64,000 bases of DNA, from NCBI RefSeq assembly GCF_020906515.1, contig NC_085851.1, positions 3,782,001 through 3,846,000 of the forward strand. Reading direction: 5' to 3'. Below the pieces are notes generated by a model, which ran no database searches, was not told where the DNA came from, and was given only the letters and a program-made list of their open reading frames with translations. Each line of letters begins with the position of its first letter. Position 1 is the first letter of the stretch. A program made the position numbers and the translations under genes. Origin of the DNA: Vanrija pseudolonga. Lineage: Eukaryota; Basidiomycota; Tremellomycetes; Trichosporonales; Trichosporonaceae. Shown here one piece after another: positions 57,301 to 64,000 of the stretch.

Positions 57301-58047
57301 GATTAGGTGGCGCGCGTGACGTTGGATGATTGATGAGGGCGTCGGGCACAGTTGTGTGCATTGTGGCAAGAGACATGCAGTGTCAGCGACGTCGTGAGGG
57401 CAGCAAGGGCACTCTCTACTCACGGCCTGAACGATACGGTTCGCCTCGTCGCAGTAGTCGCGGACACGGACACCAGCAAGGAGGGAGCGCCACGCAAACT
57501 CCTCGAGCACTGCGCAGCACTCGGCGAGCGACGGCGCGGCCGCGAGCTCGGCGGCGAGCTCCGCGCCGTCGGGCGCCGCGACGGCCGGTGTGGGTGTCAT
57601 CAGGCTGGGCGGGGAGGGAAGCCGGCGGATAGGCGACCCGATGATGAGTCTACGCGGCGAGCGCGCGCTGGGCGTCTTGGATGCCGTCGAGGCGACGGAC
57701 GACACGGACGGCGTGTGCGTGTGTCGTGACGGTGTAGGTGGAGAAGGCGATGCCTTGGGTGGTGGTGGGGAGAGGAAGCGCCTCGGTGTGTTGAGCGACG
57801 CCGAGGGGGAGAGGGGTGCGCGGTGCGTGTGCAGTGGTGGTGGTGGTGGTCGAGAGTGCGCTGCAGTGGGCGATCGCGGCGAGTGGGGAAGACGCGGCGG
57901 AGACCACTTTGGCGCGGTGTAAAGAGGTGATGTTGGAGGTGGTGGTGTTGTGCGCCTGGTCGTTGTTGTTGTGCGCGGCGCTGCTGTCGTGCGCACCGGT
58001 GCTGCTGCGCCCGTCGTCGTCGCGCAGCCCACCGCCGCCATCATCAT
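54330..58047 (-). CDS. Unrecognised large protein, 1166 aa
   Basis: Exons 57424..58047 and 54330..57206 (217-nt intron; frame continuous as ...RIVQA-APPKGLRLAL...). N-terminal ~150 residues are Thr/Pro/Ser-rich. A helical region follows (about 160-400: AECCAVLEEFAWRSLLAGVR, ISRKQLIDALVRLSRDGGYP, ATVEARTLELLLEYIGRRWR) that could be a HEAT- or VHS-like array. Further helical segments (HMTLLRRLLGFRYRLGANTD; DPVEVEQALVAAIDLEALRI) are separated by long Ser/Pro-rich linkers with many Ser/Thr-Pro sites, suggesting phosphorylation control. No family recognised. Start is the first of three tandem ATGs at 58047. Confidence 0.78.
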
Positions 58048-59453
58048 GGCCGCCGATCCAGTGCGAGAGGGGGATGGACTGACGCCGCAAGTGTCGAGCG
58101 TGACGATGACGCCAGTTATGAAGAGTTAATGAAGGGGAGGGGCGAGGGGGCGTGGTGCGTGGTGCGTCGTGGCGAGACGACACGAGGCGAGACGAGCACG
58201 ACCGTCCTTTTTGTAAGAGGATATTGATTGTCAAGGGGCAAAAGTGACGACGGCGGCGAGTCAAGCCAAGTCATCCGCCGTCGACGACACACAACGACGA
58301 CGGCGCAGCGCACCGACCGTGTCCGCTGCCGTCTTCTGTCTGCTCATGTTCGCCCTTGCCCCCCTGGCCACGCGCCGCGTCCTCTCCTCTGCTTCTTCCC
58401 TCCCCTCTGCCCCGTCCCCACCATTGCATCCTTTAGCACTGGGGAGAGCCGTAGTGGAAGCATGCAGCTGCAATGTCGTCGCTTTGTCGCTAGCTGCTGG
58501 CGTCTGGCGTCGTCATGAGTGGCGCCGCCGATCCGTAGACGCCGCGGCACCGCCAGTCAGCTTACCCGCCGTCCTGCCAGATCCGTCCGTCCAGCGACCA
58601 GAGCAGCTGCCAACAAAAACTGCACAGAGAGGAGAGCGTGCGCCCGCGCGCCCGCGCGTGCGCACTTCCCCTCCCAGGGAGTCACACCCACGCCCCGTGC
58701 GGATCGGCGCGCGTCCGTGTCAAACCCCCACACCGCCACACGTCACACCGATTAAGGGGAAATGGATGGCCTACACCACGCCCAGGCTAGTAGATGAGAT
58801 AGATTGATTGAGCTGGGCCATGGGCCAAAGCTGCCGTGGTGTTGTCGAGGAACGCGGCGGTGCTAGACTAGAGGCGAGTGACTGACTGCCCGTTTGTGAC
58901 GTGCCAAAAGACCCGGTATTGCACTTTCCATCCTCTTGGCGTCGCGACGGACAACGCACAGCGCAGTTTCAGACTCGTCGAGCCAGCTTCTGATTGTCGC
59001 GCTGCGCGACGCTGCGTCGCGCGCCACTCAACGCAATTTGCTTTCCCCAGCGCCACGCTGCACACTTCCTGAAACACGAGGAAGAGGTAGTGGTGGCATG
59101 TGGCACACTGCCTGCTTGTGGCGCGCGCCCGATATGGCACACCACGGCGGCGTCAATCTCAGCTGACCAGGCTAGTCTAACCAGTCACCGACGCGAGCCG
59201 CCACCACCGCCGCCGCCACACTCACCACCACCCCAAGATGGAGCTGTGACTGTCGCCTTCGCCCCCACCCCAACCCATGCACCCACGCACCCACGCCCGC
59301 CCGCCCCACACCTCACACCCAAGTTGTTCATTTTGGGGTACAGTCATCTACGAAAATGAGGCTCGGATGCGGCCTAGACTACAGTCACTCGTATCTACAG
59401 AGTCGCTCGTCATTTCACATGTCTCTTGCTGATGCTGGTGCGCGCGGCCCAGT
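58048..59453. other. Intergenic between two minus-strand genes
   Basis: About 1.4 kb. Contains an alternating GCGC/CCCGCG tract near 58639-58662 and C-rich ACCCACGC repeats near 59265-59310. Open frames here show no domain. Holds the DBP5 3' UTR and the promoter of the large unknown gene. Confidence 0.5.
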
Positions 59454-61882
59454 CTAGTTTGGGCCCTTCATGGCAGCCTTGAGGGCCTGTGCAATGTCAG
59501 CTTTACAGACACACCAGCACACTCACCTTGTCCAGCTTGTCGAGGTCATCCTCGTTGGACGCATCAATCTTCTTCATCGGCCGTCCAGTGAGCTCCATGA
59601 TCTCGTTGACCTCGTCCTGCGAGCGCTGGTCGTGCACAAAGGTGACCGAGCAGCCCTTGCGTCCGAAACGACCTGTGCGGCCTGGGTTTTGCTTAGTGCT
59701 GCGCATTTTTGCGGATGAATACAGCACTTACCGATACGGTGGATGTAGGTCTCGAGGTCAGGCTGACTGTTGCTATCGGGGCCGATCGTGGGGATGTCAT
59801 AGTTGACGACCATGTTGACCTGCTGGATGTCGATGCCGCGGGACAGGACGTTGGTAGTGATAAGGACCTTGGTCTTGCCATTACGGAAGCCATCCAGTGT
59901 TTCATCACGGTTCGCATGGTCCTTCTCACCATGGAGCGAGGCCACGGCGTGTCCCTCGCTGATGAGACGGTTGGCAATGTCGTCGGCCGTCGTGCGGCGC
60001 TGCGGCGGTTAGAGCGAATGGCCATTCGATCACCCACCTTGACAAAGACAATGCTCTGGCCAATGGTCATCGAGTCATAAAGGCGCGAGAGGGCTTCAAA
60101 CTTGCCCTCCTCATTGTCGCAGACAAGGTAGAGCTGCTTGATGGCGTCGACCGTCACCTCTTCCTGCTTGAGGTAGATGTGGTTGGCGTTGGGGGCAAAC
60201 AGCTGGGCAAAGGTGCGGACGTGGTCGGGGAAGGTTGCCGAGAAGAGCACGTGCTGCGTGTCGGGGGGCAGGAGCCTGGTGGTTAGAGCTATCGCACTGA
60301 CATCTTAACCCACTTCTTAATGTTGAAGGTCTGGTCACCGAGGCCCTGGAGCTGGATCATTTCGTCGGCTTCGTCGAGGACGAAGACGCGGATCATCTTC
60401 TCGTCAAAGATGCGGCCACGGCGACTGATCATGTCGTAGATGGTGCCGGGGGTACCAATGAGAATGTGCTTGTCAATCTTGACATTCCTCTGCCACGATT
60501 GAGGGACGGCGAGGAAGGTCTTGATCTGGGTGAACTGGCCAAGCTTGTCGACGACCTCCTGAATCTGGCGCGCCAGCTCACGCGAGGGCGCAACACAGAT
60601 TGCCTGGGGCGTCATGAGCGCGGGGTCCACGCGGCTGAGCATGTCGAGGGTGAAGGCAGCCGTCTTTCCCGTTCCAGACTGGCTCTGGCCGATGAGGTTG
60701 GTAGGCGGGTTGGCGAGGAGAAGAGGGAGGGCCTTCTCCTGGATCTTGGAGGGCTTGGTGAATCCCGCCGCGTAGATACCCTTGAGAAGGTCCTTGTGAC
60801 TAGAGAAGGGGGATCAGCGCTGCGTTGCACCCTCGCGCCCACCACACGGCGTCACTTACAGGGGCAGCTCCTCAAACGTCTTGGCCGAGTAGAGGGGCGA
60901 GTTGGGGTCAGCCTGCAGGTCGGCAAGCTTGACCTCGACCTCGAAGCGCGAGTCGCTCGAGATGAGGCCGGACGCGGCGTCCATCTTGGCCGAGGCGTCG
61001 TCGCCGTTGGTGGGGCCAGGTCCCCAGCCTGTGTGTGTGTTAGCCAGCTAGCACACGGGGGTGTGGGAGGAAGGTACTAGCACTCACCGTCGTCGTTCAT
61101 CTCAGCGGCTTTTTCCTTCTTGTCGTCGGAGGAGGGTGTCGCGGTTGCAGGTGCTGCTGGGATGGTGGTCGCCGCAGCCGGCTTGTCCTCAGCGGGTGCG
61201 GCCGAGGAAGGTGTCGTTCTGTCGGCTTTGACGCCGGCGAGGGATCGCGCAAAGAGAGGAGCCTGGGGGTTGAGACGGGGGCGCTCCTTGTCCTTGGAAG
61301 CAACAGGAGCGGGCTGGGCGTCTGTCGAGAGGCCGCCGATACGGGAGGCCAGAGACGCTACGGCGGGCGAGTCGGTGGCTGAGGGGAGGGAGGAAGGTGA
61401 GTGGGAGGAGGAAGTGGGAGGGGGCTGCTAGACATACTTGTAGATGTAGGCTCTGCGTCCGACGGGTCGGGCACTGGGGGTGGGGTGTGAGTTTTTGTCG
61501 AAGCGAGTTGGTGAGGATGAGAGTGTGAAGAGAAGCAGACGAAGGAAGGAGGAAGGAGGAGGGAACACGAGTTGGGAGTAGAGTGGAAAGGAAAGTTGAG
61601 CAACCCCGGTCGGCTGCCGCCAGTGATGAGAGGTGTGCGCGACCGACGCGACGGGCGCACAGACCCCTCCATCACCAAGACACACTCGGGGTAACACATC
61701 TCCACACTTTCCTTTCCCTCGCCCTCTTTCCTCCCTTCTCTCCCTCTTCCCCCTTAGTCACCGACCGCCCGACACACACACACGCCGACACACTCACGCT
61801 TCGCACCGAGACGCTTGGCAAGGTCAGACGTCGCCTCGTCCTCGTCGTCCTCGACGTCGTCGGCCCAGTCCTTGGGCGTCAT
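59454..61882 (-). CDS. DBP5: DEAD-box ATP-dependent RNA helicase DBP5/DDX19 (mRNA export)
   Basis: Exons 61798..61882, 61438..61473, 61088..61378, 60860..61028, 60314..60799, 60038..60275, 59732..59999, 59527..59681 and 59454..59486; 586 residues. Dbp5 remodels mRNPs at the cytoplasmic face of the nuclear pore, activated by Gle1/IP6, and also acts in translation termination. Motifs: Q-motif around 208-214 (TKPSKIQ), motif I SGTGKT (235-240), Ia APSRELA, DEAD at 336-339, SAT at 368-370, then [18 protein letters not shown] and [13 protein letters not shown] split by intron 7. The ~140-residue N-tail is longer than usual, Ala/Pro-rich and built partly from a 36-nt exon. The first intron is long (324 nt). 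Confidence 0.96.
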
Positions 61883-62293
61883 GTTGTGGCAGGGGCGGTG
61901 GCGGGGGGCGCAGGTGCAGGTAGCAGGGCAGGCGGGGCGCAACACGAGGCAGGTAGGAGGGTCCGGGCGGCCGCGTGCGTGGCGATCAAGGCAAGCAGGT
62001 GGATGGGGTCAAGATATCCGAGATCAGAGCAGATCAGAAGCGATCGATGGGTGCGAGCTGTCGCCGTCGTATGCACAATAGATGGGGATGGTCAAGACAA
62101 GAGCGCTTCGGCGTCATTGTTGTCTCGTCGAGCTGAAATTCAGTGGGTGGTGACGCGGGGGCGGGGTGCGCGGCGGCGGAGGGCGGAGCCATTCCTGCCA
62201 AGCAAGCTGTCAGTGGCGGTCAGTCGGTGGAGGCGACCAAGACAGGCAGGCAGGCACAGTCGTCAAGATGCATCAGGCATTAGAAAGTCTAGT
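61883..62293. other. Intergenic, DBP5 upstream / LRR gene downstream
   Basis: 411 bp between two minus-strand genes. No TATA box or other element recognised. Confidence 0.5.
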
Positions 62294-63963
62294 CTAGTTG
62301 AACAAGCATGCGCCGCACGACACCTTGGCGGCGCTCAGCGCCGTATTGCGGAGGTCGCATGAGGATACTGTTCCCGCGCACAGCGTCTTGGGGAGCGCGC
62401 CGTTGAGATGGGGGTTGTTGGTGAAGCTTATTGACGTGAGGGCTGCGGGGAGAGCGGGCGGGAGAGTCGTGAAGTCGTTGGACTGGAGATACCTGGGTGT
62501 GAGCGGGGCGCGTGAGGGGTGCTTACAGGGTGGCTAGTGAGGACAGGCGCGAGAGGTCGGGAATGGAGCCGGAGAGGTTGTTGTACGAGAGGTCGCTGGT
62601 GGGGTGAGCTGTGAAAGGGTGGAAGGTCGGGCAGCTTACAGGTAGGTAACTGATGGGGGGATGAGGGACGCGTCGAACGGGCGCGATAGGTTCTGGTTCG
62701 TGATAACTCTGTGCAGTGTTAGCGAAGCGGGCACCAAGCGCACGTACAAAGTCTGTAGTTTGTCGAACTTGGAGGCGTCGGGCACGGCGTTCCCGAACGC
62801 AGGATTGCCGATCAGCGTGATGCTCTGGAGCGGCAGCGACGAGCTGTTAACCGCGAGTGGCGCGCCGGTCAAGGCCGTGTCGGAGATGTAGAGCTGGGTG
62901 AGGTTACGCAGCGACAGCACCTCTGTGGGGAACGGGCCGGCTGGCAGAGACGAGTTGCCGTTCACGTGCAGGAGGTTGAGGGAGACGAGGTTGGCGAGCG
63001 AGGGGGGCAGTCTGGCGATCGGGTCGGTGGCGTAGATCCATCTGGCGGCGTCAGCGGAGCCCATCAACGGCGCACTCACAAGGCAATGACCCGTCCTTGG
63101 GGGTCGCAGCCAACGCGGGGCCAAGCACAGACGCTCCCGTTCCGCCCCCACCCGGCAGCCTTGAGCGTGTTGTTCGCGCCGGGAGGGACAGAGTCGAGCA
63201 CGTCGCGCAGCGCGCAGAACTGGAGCGCGGCGCCGGGGCCGCCAGCAGCTGTGGCATTGGGGAAGGTCGTGGCGAAGTCGTTCGGGAGGGTGCTGAGCAC
63301 CGGCACGCAAGAACTGCAGGGGTACGACTCGCCGTTGGTCGTGAGGGCGTTGAACTCCGCGATGCATGCCGCGGCGGCGGCGTGCGGGTCGGCAGTGGCG
63401 GTGGAGGTGGCGGTGGAGGAAGCCGAGGAAGCGGAGTGAGACGCCGAAGCTGACGCCGTCGTGCCCGATGGCGGAGGCGCCGAGTCGCCCTTCGCCGCGG
63501 CCTGGTCTGGCGCCGTGGTGTGCTGCGTCGCGAGGACCGCCGCGAGGATGCCCGTGCCAAGCAGGATGAGCACGAGGATGATCAGCGCGCACTTGTACTG
63601 CAAGTGTATCAGCTTGTTTTGTTCCCACAACCACACAGCCACACAACCACACAACCACGCAACCACACAACGACACAACAACACAACAACACTCACCTTG
63701 CGGAAGAAAGCTTCCCGGCGCTGGCGCGTCATGGGCTCCTTGAGCCCCTTCGTACCCCCGCCTCCTGTGCCCGCGCCAGCCGCGCCCTCCTCGGCCCAGC
63801 GCACGTCGAGGACACTGCCGTTCTCCGACGACAGTCTGTGATGCGGCGGCTCGAAGCGCACGGCTTTCGCGGTCGGGAGGGCGCGGGACAGGCGCTTTCC
63901 GAGCGCCTTGAGCCCGCCGCCACCGTCATGGTGGCTGGGCACACGCGCCGAGAACTGCGTCAT
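62294..63963 (-). CDS. Single-pass membrane leucine-rich-repeat protein; 5' end may extend past window
   Basis: Exons 63697..63963, 63080..63597, 62748..63041, 62640..62708, 62527..62595 and 62294..62492; 471 residues from ATG 63963. Upstream of that ATG the frame stays open to the window edge, so more N-terminal exon is possible. N-terminal basic cytosolic part, one TM helix (CALIILVLILLGTGILAAVL), a Ser/Thr/Ala linker, a Cys-containing cap with N-glycan sites (NGESYPCSSCVPVL, GSVCAWPRVGCD), then LRRs: LANLVSLNLLHVNGNSSLPA, LRNLTQLYISDTALTG, VTYLDLSYNNLSGSIPDLSR, LATLYLQSNDFTTLPPALPA, and a Cys-rich end. Two consecutive 69-nt exons each encode one 23-residue repeat. This is a type II topology; it resembles plant receptor ectodomains but has no kinase. 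Ligand unknown. Confidence 0.85.
63605..63696 (-). repeat. Short tandem CACACAAC repeat in LRR gene intron 1
   Basis: On the plus strand, imperfect copies of CCACACAA/ACAACACAAC run through most of the intron 63598-63696. It is likely length-variable between strains and makes the intron G/T-rich in the transcript. Confidence 0.7.
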
Positions 63964-64000
63964 GGGGCGCGTCGGCGCCGGTGTCAGCGCGACGTCGTGC

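Noticed and set aside
1-64000. tRNA genes and mobile elements
   Set aside because: Scanning both strands for B-box-like GGTTCRANNCC motifs with a matching A box found no complete tRNA; no reverse transcriptase, integrase or transposase motifs were seen in any frame.

Overview
The window is nuclear DNA of a GC-rich basidiomycetous yeast. Most genes are broken by many very short introns (35-150 nt) with GT..AG ends and a CTAAC/CTGAC-like branch site close to the acceptor, and third codon positions are strongly C-biased. Several 5' leaders and promoters are pyrimidine-rich on the coding strand. The gene set (single NUP98-96 type nucleoporin, SGF73, divergent intron-rich beta-tubulin, NIPA transporter) fits Tremellomycetes, possibly Trichosporonales; that placement is inference. 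I see no LTR element, DNA transposon, CRISPR, tRNA or rRNA gene.

I can support twenty protein genes and two intronic snoRNA candidates. Left part (1-20.9 kb): 3' part of eIF5B (+), threonine synthase THR4 (-), the self-cleaving nucleoporin NUP145/NUP98-96 (-), a voltage-gated K+ channel (+), the SAGA deubiquitinase-module subunit SGF73 (+), a DPB3/CHRAC1-like histone-fold protein (-) carrying two related box C/D snoRNAs in its last two introns, and an intronless orphan (+). Middle part (21.3-31.7 kb): a divergent beta-tubulin with 13 introns (-), a secreted GPI-type six-hairpin glycosidase (+), a saccharopine-dehydrogenase-like oxidoreductase (+) and a disordered unknown protein (-).

From 31.7 to 39.9 kb lies 8.1 kb with no gene I can support, ending at a Zn2Cys6 transcription factor (+). 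Right part (43.1-64 kb): TAF12 (-) divergent from the tRNA adenosine deaminase TAD1 (+), an unknown acidic/His-rich protein (-), a NIPA-type Mg2+ transporter (-), an SCP2 sterol-carrier protein (+), a large unknown protein (-), the mRNA-export helicase DBP5 (-) and a membrane LRR protein (-) whose 5' end may lie outside the window.

The genes are mostly unlinked housekeeping functions (translation, transcription, nuclear pore and mRNA export, cytoskeleton), not a metabolic cluster. The most notable item is the pair of paralogous intronic C/D snoRNAs: both carry a 9-nt guide complementary to the U6 snRNA segment GAGAAGAUU, and the box D plus five rule places the target on the adenosine equivalent to human U6 A47. 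All exon joins were worked out by hand from frame continuity and splice signals.
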